Assembly (NCBI GenBank): GCA_028712845.1
Contig: JAQTPO010000022.1
Span: 1-19,395, forward strand
From: Dehalococcoidales bacterium
GTDB lineage: Bacteria; Chloroflexota; Dehalococcoidia; Dehalococcoidales; Fen-1064
Reading direction: 5' to 3'
Length of the DNA: 19,395 nucleotides
Shown one piece after another: positions 7,557 to 15,175 of this stretch (position 1 is its first letter; each line of letters begins with the position of its first letter). The position numbers and the translations under genes are program-made. The notes below the pieces were generated by a model that saw only the letters and a list, made by a program, of their open reading frames with translations, was not told where the DNA came from and made no database searches.

Positions 7557-7647
7557 TCTGAAAGGAATTGTGGAGAGAAATGAGGTTACCTCCTTTTTTC
7601 AGAGGAGTGGAGGAGCAGGTTTTTATTGGAAAATCCTCCCACTCCTC
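7557..7647 (+). promoter_or_regulatory. Two adjacent hairpins in the glnA-nadE junction
   Basis: TCTGAAAGGA (7557-7566) can pair with TCC-TTT-TTTCAGA (7591-7603) with three bulged T. GAGGAGTGGAGGA (7602-7614) pairs with TCCTCCCACTCCTC (7634-7647) with one bulged base. The second stem is strong, but a T-tract (7620-7624) is in its loop and not after it, so it is not a standard terminator. It could be a processing or attenuation element or a protected mRNA end after glnA. GAGGTGA (7661-7667) is the nadE ribosome site. Confidence 0.4.
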
Positions 7648-7670
7648 AGCGTTCTTACATGAGGTGAAGA

Positions 7671-9407
7671 ATGCACCGTCTTAGAATTGCCATGGCGCAG
7701 ATTAACACCACCGTCGGTGACTTTAACGGTAATGTAAAAAAGATTCGGGGAGCGATTGACACTGCCCGCGCTGAAGGGGCGGAGCTTGTTACACTCCCCG
7801 AACTTGCCGTTTGCGGCTACCCGCCTGAAGACTTGCTCTTCAAACCACAGTTCATTCAGGCAAATCTGCAATCCGTGCAACAAATTGCAGAAGCAACTAA
7901 AGGCATTACGGCAATAGTTGGCTTTGTCGATGCCGACGGCGATATATATAATGCCGCGGCTGTGATTTCAGACGGCAAGTTCATCGGTGACTACCACAAG
8001 ATCTACCTGCCCAACTATGGCGTCTTCGATGAAAACCGTTACTTTAGGGCAGGTAACGAGTGTCCTGTATATGTCATCAATGGCGTTGGCGTCGGCGTCA
8101 ATATTTGCGAAGATATCTGGTATGAAGCCGGACCTGCTTTAGTACAGGCGTACGCCGGCGCCGAGGTTATCATTAATATCAGCGCATCTCCTTATCACAA
8201 GAGTAAAGGTGAATCACGGGAAAAAATGATAGCCGCACGCGCCACCGATACAGTTGCCATCTTTGCCTATAACAATCTGGTTGGAGGTCAGGATGAGCTA
8301 GTCTTCGATGGTCACAGCCTGGTGTTTGATGAGAAAGGCAATCTTCTGGCGCGGGGCAAACAGTTTGCAGAAGATTTTATTGTTGTCGACCTGAATATAG
8401 ACTCGGTCTTTCGAGCACGGCTCCACGACCCGAGATGGCGTAAAGAAGCGCCTTTTCTGGAGCGAACCGGGTGGCATCAAACTAAAACGATTGTTTCGAC
8501 GGCGCCTTCAACTACGCCTAAACCACCGTTAAAATCCAGACGAATCGCTGTTCTGGATATGGTTGCGGAAATCTATCAGGCACTGGTCATAGGCACGCGG
8601 GACTACATCCGTAAGAACGGCTTTGAGAAGGTCGTCATCGGGCTTTCCGGCGGCATTGACTCGGCGTTAGTCGCTGCTATCGCTGTCGATGCGTTGGGTA
8701 AGGAGAACGTAATTGGCGTATCGATGCCATCCCGATATTCATCTTCAGGTAGTGTTACCGATACCCAACAACTTTGTAAAAACCTGAAAATGAAACTGTC
8801 TTCGATTCCAATCGAAAAACCATTCCAGGCTTATCTGGATTCCCTCACCGAATCATTTGCCGGCGTTAAGTCTGACAGCACCGAAGAGAATTTACAGGCT
8901 CGCGTCAGAGGCAATTTGCTAATGGCGCTTTCTAATAAATTCGGCTGGCTGGTGCTCACTACCGGTAATAAGAGTGAAATGGCAACCGGTTACACGACCT
9001 TGTATGGTGATATGGCTGGTGGCTTTGCCGTCATTAAGGATGTCCCCAAGACTTTGGTCTATGAGCTGGTAAAATATCGCAATACGCAGGCTGGTTATGA
9101 CCTGATACCTGCGTCTGTTTTAAACAAGCCCCCCTCAGCTGAGTTGAGGCTCGAACAGAAGGACACTGATAGCCTGCCGGCATATGAAGTTCTGGACCCG
9201 ATTATTACGGCATACGTTGAGGAAGATAAATCAGTAGAACAAATCATTGCCATGGGCTTTGATAAAGATGTCGTACAGAAGACGGCGAAACTCGTTGACC
9301 ACAGTGAATACAAGCGCCGCCAGTCGCCTCCGGGCGTCAAAATCACCACTCGCGCTTTCGGACGGGATAGAAGATTACCTATCACCAACCTTTTCAAAGA
9401 ATGGTGA
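7671..9407 (+). CDS. nadE: Glutamine-dependent NAD(+) synthetase
   Basis: A 578-residue two-domain enzyme that converts deamido-NAD to NAD with ATP, taking ammonia from glutamine. The N-terminal nitrilase-like amidase (about 3-270) shows the Glu-Lys-Cys triad: E44 in '[14 protein letters not shown]', K110 in '[14 protein letters not shown]' and C146 in 'VNICEDIW'. The C-terminal synthetase (about 290-578) carries the pyrophosphate loop '[12 protein letters not shown]' (324-335), then 'ARVRGNLLM' (410-418), '[24 protein letters not shown]' split around 430-452, and the end '[14 protein letters not shown]'. Both active sites look intact. Its place between glnA and nrpR ties a glutamine-consuming step to the cluster, though this may only be convenience. 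The promoter of nrpR and the first possible nrpR start lie inside its last codons. Confidence 0.96.
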   Translation: MHRLRIAMAQINTTVGDFNGNVKKIRGAIDTARAEGAELVTLPELAVCGYPPEDLLFKPQFIQANLQSVQQIAEATKGITAIVGFVDADGDIYNAAAVISDGKFIGDYHKIYLPNYGVFDENRYFRAGNECPVYVINGVGVGVNICEDIWYEAGPALVQAYAGAEVIINISASPYHKSKGESREKMIAARATDTVAIFAYNNLVGGQDELVFDGHSLVFDEKGNLLARGKQFAEDFIVVDLNIDSVFRARLHDPRWRKEAPFLERTGWHQTKTIVSTAPSTTPKPPLKSRRIAVLDMVAEIYQALVIGTRDYIRKNGFEKVVIGLSGGIDSALVAAIAVDALGKENVIGVSMPSRYSSSGSVTDTQQLCKNLKMKLSSIPIEKPFQAYLDSLTESFAGVKSDSTEENLQARVRGNLLMALSNKFGWLVLTTGNKSEMATGYTTLYGDMAGGFAVIKDVPKTLVYELVKYRNTQAGYDLIPASVLNKPPSAELRLEQKDTDSLPAYEVLDPIITAYVEEDKSVEQIIAMGFDKDVVQKTAKLVDHSEYKRRQSPPGVKITTRAFGRDRRLPITNLFKEW

Positions 9408-9418
9408 TGTGGTATAAT
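9391..9418 (+). promoter_or_regulatory. nrpR promoter inside the 3' end of nadE
   Basis: TATAAT (9413-9418) is a perfect -10 box. TTTTCA (9391-9396) is a fair -35 with 16-nt spacing. The predicted start point is near 9425, downstream of ATG 9401. This supports ATG 9458 as the real nrpR start. Confidence 0.55.
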
Positions 9419-9428
9419 GAAACCGTCC

Positions 9429-9441
9429 GAAAACAGGTTTC
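9429..9441. promoter_or_regulatory. Candidate NrpR operator (autoregulatory)
   Basis: GAAAACAGGTTTC contains the exact 11-mer AAACAGGTTTC seen in the amt-cluster operator (257-267), at a similar distance from the -10 box (12 versus 16 nt). A second GAAAC (9419-9423) upstream also forms an inverted repeat with GTTTC (9437-9441) across 13 nt. Its position between promoter and start codon suggests repression of nrpR by its own product. This is inference. Confidence 0.5.
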
Positions 9442-9457
9442 AGAGGAAACAGGAACA

Positions 9458-10453
9458 ATGGTACAAGGCTCAGCATCCGATACGGAACGCAAGATAATAG
9501 CCATCCTCAAAGTTCTCAACGAGTCGTCCGAGCCGCTCGGCTCCATCACGATTGCGCGCGAACTGGAACGCCACGGCATTTTTCTGAGTGAAAGGGCAGT
9601 TAGATACCACCTCCGAATCACCGATGAGCGCGGACACACCCAGCCATTTGGCAGGGACGGCAGGATGCTTACTGCTCAGGGATTGGAAGAATTAAAGATA
9701 GCGCTGGCGCCGGAGCATGTTGGTTTTGTTTTAGAGAAACTGGAAACACTGGCGTTTCAGACAACATTTAACCCCCGGACACGCACCGGATTGGTGCCGA
9801 TAAACACCTCGTTGATTGATAAGGACAAGTTCAAAGAAGTGCTTGCTATAATCGGTGAGGTTTTTGCGGCTGGTTTTTGTGTCAGTGAACTTATCGCTGT
9901 GGCTCATGAGGGAGAAAAACTCGGTTCGGTTATTGTTCCGGAAGGGAAAGTAGGCATCGGCACGATATGTAGTGCCGTTGTTAATGGTGTCCTGTCAAAG
10001 TCAGGCGTCCCTATAGAGTCAAAATTCGGCGGGGTGCTGGAACTGAGAAATCCGAAAACAGAACGTTTCGTGGCTATCATTTACTATAGCGGCACATCGC
10101 TGGACCCCTCGGAACAGTACATTCGCGCCAGGATGACCAGCGTCAGAGAAGCCTCCATAACCGGCAAAGGCAGGATACTGGCGAACTTCCGTGAAATACC
10201 TGCCCCATCGAGGGCGCTCGTCAGCGAAAAAATAGCTGAGATGAAAGAGTCTGGCATCGGGGGAGTGTACCGCTTGGGCAATACCAGCGAATCAATCTGC
10301 CAGATACCGGTGGGACTTAACCGGGTGGGGATGGTTTTTCTCGGGGGGCTGAATGCTATGGCAGCAATGACTGAGTCCGGTATCACAGTGGAAAACAACA
10401 GTGAGAGCGGAGTAATCGACTTTCAGCAACTGGTGAGCTTCCGGAAAATCTAA
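9458..10453 (+). CDS. nrpR: NrpR-like nitrogen regulator: winged-helix plus one NrpR regulatory domain
   Basis: A 331-residue transcription regulator. The N-terminus (about 8-75) is a winged helix: 'DTERKIIAILKVLNES', 'GSITIARELERHGIFLSERAVRYHLR', then a wing 'DGRMLTAQGLEEL'. The rest (about 80-331) matches in pattern the DUF128/NrpR regulatory domain, with 'FNPRTRTGLVPINTSLID', 'GKVGIGTICSAVVNGVLSKSGVPIESKFGGVLEL' (spread over about 165-200) and 'GLNRVGMVFLGGLNAMAAMTESGI'. In Methanococcus, NrpR represses glnA, amtB and nif genes and is released by 2-oxoglutarate. That protein has two regulatory domains; this one has one. The start at ATG 9458 follows AGAGGAA (9442-9448). ATG 9401 would precede the predicted transcription start. 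Its location at the end of the amt/gln cluster strongly supports a nitrogen role; family assignment is from memory of the motifs. Confidence 0.85.
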   Translation: MVQGSASDTERKIIAILKVLNESSEPLGSITIARELERHGIFLSERAVRYHLRITDERGHTQPFGRDGRMLTAQGLEELKIALAPEHVGFVLEKLETLAFQTTFNPRTRTGLVPINTSLIDKDKFKEVLAIIGEVFAAGFCVSELIAVAHEGEKLGSVIVPEGKVGIGTICSAVVNGVLSKSGVPIESKFGGVLELRNPKTERFVAIIYYSGTSLDPSEQYIRARMTSVREASITGKGRILANFREIPAPSRALVSEKIAEMKESGIGGVYRLGNTSESICQIPVGLNRVGMVFLGGLNAMAAMTESGITVENNSESGVIDFQQLVSFRKI

Positions 10454-10517
10454 ATTGCGCCCCAGCCCTTCATAAAAACAGCACCGGCAAATTAGTATAA
10501 GGCAATTTAAGACAGAA

Positions 10518-11015
10518 TTGGCTCAAATAACAGTCCTCGCTGATACTCATGTCCGAACCCTCAGGGAGCTTCCGCAGACGGTTACACAGGCGATAAAGGA
10601 AGCCGAATGGGTGGTTCATTGTGGCGATTATACCAGTCTTACAGTAGTCGAAGAACTACAAAGCACAGCCAGAAATTTTGTGGGTGTTTACGGAAATTCC
10701 GACCCGGAAGAAGTCAGGCGCCGGCTGCCGGCTGAAACCGTCATCGAACTCGAAGGCAGGCGTATAGCGGTCACGCACCCTTACTGGGGTGGACCACCCG
10801 ATAGGCTGGAGGAAAAGCTGATTGCCAGATTTCCCTCTGCCGATGTCATTTTATTCGGGCATACGCACGACTCCTGTAATATGAAATTAAACGATGTTCA
10901 ACTCTTTAATCCGGGGCAGGGTTATTCTTTCCATACTATGCCTTTAACTATAGGCATTATGACCGTGAGTAAACAAGAACTTAAATGTCAGATAATGTCA
11001 CTGGGTAGATTTTAG
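10518..11015 (+). CDS. Metallophosphoesterase, YfcE/MJ0936-type
   Basis: A 165-residue calcineurin-fold phosphoesterase. The metal-binding motifs run in order: 'LADTHV' (D9, H11), 'HCGDYTS' (D37), 'YGNSDPEE' (N60, D62), 'VTHPYWGG' (H87) and 'LFGHTHDS' (H115, H117). This is the full set for a di-metal centre. Family members hydrolyse phosphodiesters in vitro, but the natural substrate is usually unknown and cannot be told here. The start is TTG 10518 (TTG-GCT-CAA), giving the conserved beta strand directly after Met; there is no earlier in-frame ATG that helps. It follows nrpR by 64 nt without a terminator, so it is probably on the same transcript, and ends ahead of the terminator at 11052. 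Confidence 0.88.
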   Translation: MAQITVLADTHVRTLRELPQTVTQAIKEAEWVVHCGDYTSLTVVEELQSTARNFVGVYGNSDPEEVRRRLPAETVIELEGRRIAVTHPYWGGPPDRLEEKLIARFPSADVILFGHTHDSCNMKLNDVQLFNPGQGYSFHTMPLTIGIMTVSKQELKCQIMSLGRF

Positions 11016-11051
11016 TCGGTAATCATCCTCCAAATTTCATCGGGGAAGAGA

Positions 11052-11084
11052 AAGGGCTGACGCTTCTCAGAAGCGTCAGCCCTT
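11052..11084. terminator. Bidirectional hairpin terminator between convergent genes
   Basis: AAGGGCTGACGCTT (11052-11065) and AAGCGTCAGCCCTT (11071-11084) are perfect 14-bp inverted repeats around CTCAG. They lie between the phosphoesterase stop (11015, plus) and the surface-protein stop (11108, minus). The T-tracts on both sides are short, so efficiency is uncertain. Confidence 0.75.
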
Positions 11085-11107
11085 CGATTTAACTAATCTT
11101 TTACCGA

Positions 11108-13132
11108 TTACACCCGACGGCTAAATCGCATACCCAAGAAGAAGCCGCCGATTCCCAACAACACTGCCACGACTCCGAAAATTACGGGCCAGCCCCAGCT
11201 CGGCATGGTGAAACCCATGAAGAAGGAGAAGGGATTTGCCCATGCGCTTTCGTTAGATGCGCCATCAATCGCTTTAACCCGCCAGTAATAGGGCGCTTTT
11301 TTACTCGCTGATTTCAGCGTCTCTGTTGCTGCAAAGGTATAGGATGAGGTAGTCAGCCCTTCTTTTTGCAGGATAAGAGTACTGAACGTGGCATCCTTGG
11401 AAACCTGCAAAGTATAAGTCACACCACTGGGGTCCGTCACATCTGACCATGATAGTGTCGGTATCTTATCCCCTCTGGTCGAATTCGCGGGGAGAACAAG
11501 CGTGGGCGCTGTCGGAGCTGTCGAATCCATCGCAAAGTCGAAGGTTTTCGTGGTGGTGCCATCGGTAACGGTAATCACGTGGATGCCGCCTTTACTCACC
11601 GGTGCTTTAAATGTCGCGGTGAACGTTCCATTGGCATCTGTACTGCTTGAAGCTATCTGGTCAGCATCATATTTGACCGTGACACTCTTGCTTGAACCAA
11701 AACCTGTGCCATTAACAGCAATGTTACTGCCGACAGAGCCGCTTGCCGGGTCAATTTTAGCATCAGGGGTAATACTGAAAGAAGATTTCTGGGTATTGGT
11801 CTGGTCGGTGATAACCAGGTCATGTGCCCCCATACTACTGGTCGGGACTGCAAAGGTTGCGGTGAAACTACCCTTCGCATTTGTCGTTGCTGTCCCAGCC
11901 TGCACATTATTATAAGTAATTGTAATTTTTGAATTAGCTTTGAATCCGGAGCCAGTGGCAGTAATACTGGTCCCCACAGGCCCACTATCTGGGCTTATAT
12001 TAGCAGGAGCAGGGGAACTGGTAAAATTAGCGCTAATGGTGTTAGTAGTATCGCTGGCTATTATCGTATGATTGCCGGCGGCGCCAGCCGGCACCTTAAA
12101 ATTAGTGACAAAACCGCCGTCTGCGTCGCTGGTTATGGATGCAGGAACAGTAGTAACACTCGCGCCATCGAAAGTAATTGTAATGTTGCTATTAGCAAGA
12201 AAACCCTTACCTGTAACTGCGACATTGGTGTCCACGGACCCGGTGGTAGGACCGATAGTCATAACCGCACTCACTGAGAAATCTGCCGTTAAAGCATTAC
12301 CTGACGCATCCTGAGCCGTAAGGGTGTGAGTACCACCCGATACTTCAGGGACGACTAATGCGACATCGGAAAATCTTCCGTATGCGTCAGTGAGAATGCT
12401 AACACTAATTGCAGTACTGTCCATAGCGAAAGACATCGCCGAATTAGCGGCAAATCCGGCGCCTGAAACCGTAATTGAAGAGCCGACCGCGCCTGTGTTT
12501 GCCGATAATGTCATCTTGGGTGTGATGCTGTAAGACGCTCCTGCAGATAAGCCGCCATAATCCCCGGCGGTTATGGTATGAACTCCACCATAACTCTGCG
12601 GCACAGTGATAACGGCACTATAGAATTGACCATAGGCGTCCGAATATACTGCAGATGCTGGCGTCTGCGCAATGCCATCAAAATAAATCGTTATCGTCGT
12701 GCTTGCCGCAAAACCATTGCCGCTAACGATAACCTGGTCGCCGATATTTCCGGATGTACTCCCCAGAAATACTTGTGGCGTTATTGTAAAAGTCGGTATG
12801 GTTGCGGCGGTGGTATCACCGGCACTGGTCGTTATGGTGACATTATATACCCCTCGTGTCAATACGGGGACACCAAACCATGCGGTGACCGTGCCACCTG
12901 TCGGTACTGCTGTGGCTCCAACAACGGTTGTCGTTCCGAATGTCACGGTATAGTTGCTGGGTACAGTAAAACCAGTCCCATAAGCATAAATTACTGTCGC
13001 GGGAGGTCCCGATGCTGCCGATAACGTTACGGTGACAGCCGCTGCCAGTACCGGCAATACCGATGTCAGTATTACTATAGCGCTTAAAGTAACAGCTAGT
13101 AAGATAGCCAAGAATCTTTTATATGTTCTCAA
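11108..13132 (-). CDS. Secreted, membrane-anchored repeat surface protein (IPT/TIG-like domains)
   Basis: A 674-residue exported protein. The start is TTG 13132-13130 after GGGAGGA, and residues 1-31 are a signal peptide ('RTYKRF', hydrophobic core, 'VLPVLAA'). Six beta-sandwich repeats of about 80-85 residues follow, at about 33-118, 120-204, 206-287, 290-373, 376-454 and 458-535. Each carries the pattern 'G.(V/I)G..I.V.G.GF...(S/T).I.(I/V).(F/Y)(D/N)', then 'DA.G.F.....VP...GG.H.I...D'. A different domain, fibronectin-III-like, spans about 540-638 ('IPTLSWSDV', 'YTLQVSKDATFS', 'YYWRVKAIDGASNESAW'). A membrane helix at 648-668 and the tail 'MRFSRRV' anchor it with the C-terminus inside. There are no catalytic motifs, and Cys is absent. 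A surface-layer or adhesion role is inferred. The gene is isolated, with its own promoter and terminator. Confidence 0.88.
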   Translation of the reverse strand: MRTYKRFLAILLAVTLSAIVILTSVLPVLAAAVTVTLSAASGPPATVIYAYGTGFTVPSNYTVTFGTTTVVGATAVPTGGTVTAWFGVPVLTRGVYNVTITTSAGDTTAATIPTFTITPQVFLGSTSGNIGDQVIVSGNGFAASTTITIYFDGIAQTPASAVYSDAYGQFYSAVITVPQSYGGVHTITAGDYGGLSAGASYSITPKMTLSANTGAVGSSITVSGAGFAANSAMSFAMDSTAISVSILTDAYGRFSDVALVVPEVSGGTHTLTAQDASGNALTADFSVSAVMTIGPTTGSVDTNVAVTGKGFLANSNITITFDGASVTTVPASITSDADGGFVTNFKVPAGAAGNHTIIASDTTNTISANFTSSPAPANISPDSGPVGTSITATGSGFKANSKITITYNNVQAGTATTNAKGSFTATFAVPTSSMGAHDLVITDQTNTQKSSFSITPDAKIDPASGSVGSNIAVNGTGFGSSKSVTVKYDADQIASSSTDANGTFTATFKAPVSKGGIHVITVTDGTTTKTFDFAMDSTAPTAPTLVLPANSTRGDKIPTLSWSDVTDPSGVTYTLQVSKDATFSTLILQKEGLTTSSYTFAATETLKSASKKAPYYWRVKAIDGASNESAWANPFSFFMGFTMPSWGWPVIFGVVAVLLGIGGFFLGMRFSRRV

Positions 13133-13324
13133 TTGTTCCTCCCTCTACAAGGTACATTTCGACAAAAACTCCCTGGGTTTTATCTACAGCCACTCTTTGC
13201 TGAATATGCTATACTTTGCTTCTTTCTCAAAGTCTTATTTGTATCGTATCAAACAAAATATGAGGCTTTATTCACATTGATTCCAACAAAGCTACTCATA
13301 ATTTACCTCTGTCCTTCTACCTTA

Positions 13325-13352
13325 ATTTTACTTCACATTTCACTTGTGTCAA
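13325..13352 (-). promoter_or_regulatory. Strong sigma70-type promoter of the surface-protein gene
   Basis: Read on the minus strand, TTGACA (13352-13347) and TAAAAT (13330-13325) are separated by 16 nt, a near-consensus promoter. The start would be near 13318, giving a leader of about 185 nt. TGTGTC (13345-13350) and GACACA (13359-13364) form an inverted repeat that overlaps the -35 box and could be an operator. Confidence 0.6.
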
Positions 13353-13649
13353 TATGCAGACACATTGACTTTTTAAAAAAGCCATCAAGGGAGAGGAGTA
13401 AATTGATAAAAATTTATTCATTTACGAGATTTTCCATTGGGATTTGATTTTCTCCTGTAATAAATATTTTAGGGAGTTCATATGATACACCCTTCCTTCC
13501 CCATTCAGGTATCCTTACCATGAAAATTATATTATATCGAGATGAACAGTGCATGAATAACCATAACTTTTAATGAAAACTCAGGGCAAAGAATATAGAA
13601 TTGTGCCGGCGCCCGACAGGCGAGACACCTGTCCACTATGTAAAATCTC

Positions 13650-13678
13650 TTGACTTTGAATTCTCTTGCCCTTAGACT
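13650..13678 (+). promoter_or_regulatory. Predicted hisH-hisF promoter
   Basis: TTGACT (13650-13655) and TAGACT (13673-13678) are 17 nt apart. The predicted start near 13685 leaves a leader of about 30 nt before ATG 13715. The -10 match is only moderate. Confidence 0.4.
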
Positions 13679-13714
13679 TTGAATATAGGCAAATTAAGAA
13701 GTGTTTTACAAACA

Positions 13715-14350
13715 ATGATTACAATTATTGATTACGGCGCAGGTAACATCGGGAGTGTGCAGAGAGCCTGCGCAGAGATAGGTATTCAGTCCATCATTGC
13801 CGATAACCCCGCCAGGCTGAAAAATGCCGGGAGAATAATTTTCCCGGGGGTCGGCGCCGCACCTGCGGCGATGGATAATTTAAGGCGGACAGGGCTGGCA
13901 ATCGCCCTGAAAAATGCATTCGAATCGGGAATTCCGATTCTTGGTATCTGTCTCGGCGCACAGGTTATTCTGGATAGCTCCGGGGAAGGGGATACACCAT
14001 GCCTCAGACTTATCCCGGGAGCTACCGTACGTTTTAGCTTCAAAAACAAAACACTCAAGATTCCACACATAGGCTGGAATGCAGTTAAAGTAGTCCGGTC
14101 CCACCCATTACTTGAAGGCATCGACAAAGAGGACGAATTCTATTTCGTCCACTCTTACTATCCGCAACCTGCTAAAATAGAAAACGTTTACGCTGTGACC
14201 GATTACGGCAATGAGTTTTGTTGTGCGCTGGGAAGCAAAAACCTGTTTGCTACCCAATTCCATCCTGAAAAAAGCGGACGCGCCGGACTGCGGCTCCTTC
14301 AGCGTTTTGCCGGATGGGACGGCACCGTTCGTTCCGGAGAGGACAAGTAG
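13715..14350 (+). CDS. hisH: Imidazole glycerol phosphate synthase, glutaminase subunit
   Basis: A 211-residue class I glutamine amidotransferase that releases ammonia from glutamine and passes it to HisF in histidine (and AICAR) synthesis. The opening '[14 protein letters not shown]' and the oxyanion strand '[12 protein letters not shown]' (42-53) are typical. The triad is C79 in 'GICLGAQ', H183 and E185 in 'QFHPEKSG'. The usual Met after CLG is Ala. ATG 13715 is chosen because the conserved strand begins there; an in-frame TTG at 13679 lies within the predicted promoter. The short C-terminal extension '[10 protein letters not shown]' is not conserved. It is followed after 2 nt by hisF. No other histidine gene is in the window. 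Confidence 0.93.
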   Translation: MITIIDYGAGNIGSVQRACAEIGIQSIIADNPARLKNAGRIIFPGVGAAPAAMDNLRRTGLAIALKNAFESGIPILGICLGAQVILDSSGEGDTPCLRLIPGATVRFSFKNKTLKIPHIGWNAVKVVRSHPLLEGIDKEDEFYFVHSYYPQPAKIENVYAVTDYGNEFCCALGSKNLFATQFHPEKSGRAGLRLLQRFAGWDGTVRSGEDK

Positions 14351-14352
14351 GG

Positions 14353-15132
14353 ATGCTTAGTAAAAGACTGATCGTTTGCCTGGACGTCCGCGAAGGCAAA
14401 CTTGCCAAGAGCATAAAATTCGTGGATACGAAGGACATCGGCGACCCGGTGAAGAAAGCCCGCCAGTATTATGAAGACGGGGCTGATGAACTTGTTTTTT
14501 ATGATATAAACGCATCCCGGAGCAATCAGGACATCATGCTCAAATTTGTGGAGGCAGTGGCTTCGCAAATCTTCATTCCATTCTCGGTAGGCGGCGGCAT
14601 TCGGTCTGTGGAAGACGCCACCAAATTGAGAATAGCGGGCGCAGAAAAAATCAATGTTAATACAGCGGCAATTAAGCGGAATAAACTCATTTCGGAGATT
14701 GCCAGCGCCATTGGTTCACAGAGCACTGTCCTTTCGATGGATGTCAGAAAAACCGCACAAACAAGAGAGATTCCTTCCGGTTATGAGATTGTCATCAGTG
14801 ACGGCACTGTTCCCACAGGCATTGACGCCATTGGATGGGCGAAAACAGGTGAGTCACTAGGCGCCGGCGAATTGGTAATCAATTCTATCGATGCTGACGG
14901 AACGAAGGATGGCTACGAACTCAATCTCACACGGATGATTGCCGATAGTGTGGGGATTCCGGTAATCGCATCCGGCGGGGCGGGAAAACCGGAACACCTT
15001 TACGAAGCATTCGCTAACGGGCATGCCGATGCCGCTCTCGTAGCTTCTATTGTGCACTATGGTGAATACACCTGCCGACAATTGAAAGAATATCTGCAAA
15101 ATCGCGGGGTAAAAGTACGGACCCGATTCTAA
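14353..15132 (+). CDS. hisF: Imidazole glycerol phosphate synthase, cyclase subunit
   Basis: A 259-residue TIM barrel that uses ammonia from HisH to convert PRFAR to imidazole glycerol phosphate and AICAR. The catalytic aspartates are present: D11 in 'RLIVCLDV' and D130 in 'VLSMDVRK'. K19, the gate residues R5 and K99, the phosphate loops 'SVGGGIRS' (78-85) and '[10 protein letters not shown]' (206-215), and 'DADGTKDGY' (180-188) are also kept. Loop 1 reads 'KSIKF' where 'KG.NF' is usual, and the strand after it 'VDTKDIGDP' is typical. ATG 14353 follows GGAGAGGA; an upstream in-frame ATG at 14314 overlaps hisH and adds unconserved residues. The pair looks like a working histidine enzyme and not a divergent O-antigen type. 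Confidence 0.92.
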   Translation: MLSKRLIVCLDVREGKLAKSIKFVDTKDIGDPVKKARQYYEDGADELVFYDINASRSNQDIMLKFVEAVASQIFIPFSVGGGIRSVEDATKLRIAGAEKINVNTAAIKRNKLISEIASAIGSQSTVLSMDVRKTAQTREIPSGYEIVISDGTVPTGIDAIGWAKTGESLGAGELVINSIDADGTKDGYELNLTRMIADSVGIPVIASGGAGKPEHLYEAFANGHADAALVASIVHYGEYTCRQLKEYLQNRGVKVRTRF

Positions 15133-15175
15133 ATAGTTTTTCAGCTGAACAACTTAACAATTCTCAAGCGCCACG

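Larger units (their letters stand above)
13133..13714. other. 582-nt AT-rich gap between divergent transcripts
   Basis: This gap separates the minus-strand surface-protein gene from plus-strand hisH. It contains the surface-protein promoter and leader, the hisH promoter and a small hairpin: GACAGG (13615-13620) with CCTGTC (13628-13633). Plus-strand open frames here are short, AT-biased and poorly supported. A few very short frames with ribosome-like sites (from 13403 and 13482, 13-14 codons) are not called. Confidence 0.55.

Noticed and set aside
9401..9457. Earlier in-frame start for nrpR overlapping nadE
   Set aside because: It would encode the promoter -10 and operator as protein, lies upstream of the predicted transcript start, and lacks the good ribosome site found before 9458.
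11502..12314. Plus-strand frames of 80-137 codons opposite the surface-protein gene
   Set aside because: Their repeated Val/Ala/Pro-rich translations mirror the repeat structure of the minus-strand gene; they have no domain and no start context.
13133..13447. A plus-strand frame of 104 codons upstream of the surface-protein gene
   Set aside because: The translation is hydrophobic and AT-driven, starts without a ribosome site next to the opposite gene's own, and crosses its predicted promoter.
13403..13573. Very short frames with ribosome-like sites (14, 13 and 17 codons from 13403, 13482 and 13520)
   Set aside because: They are too short to separate from chance in AT-rich DNA; only conservation could rescue them.
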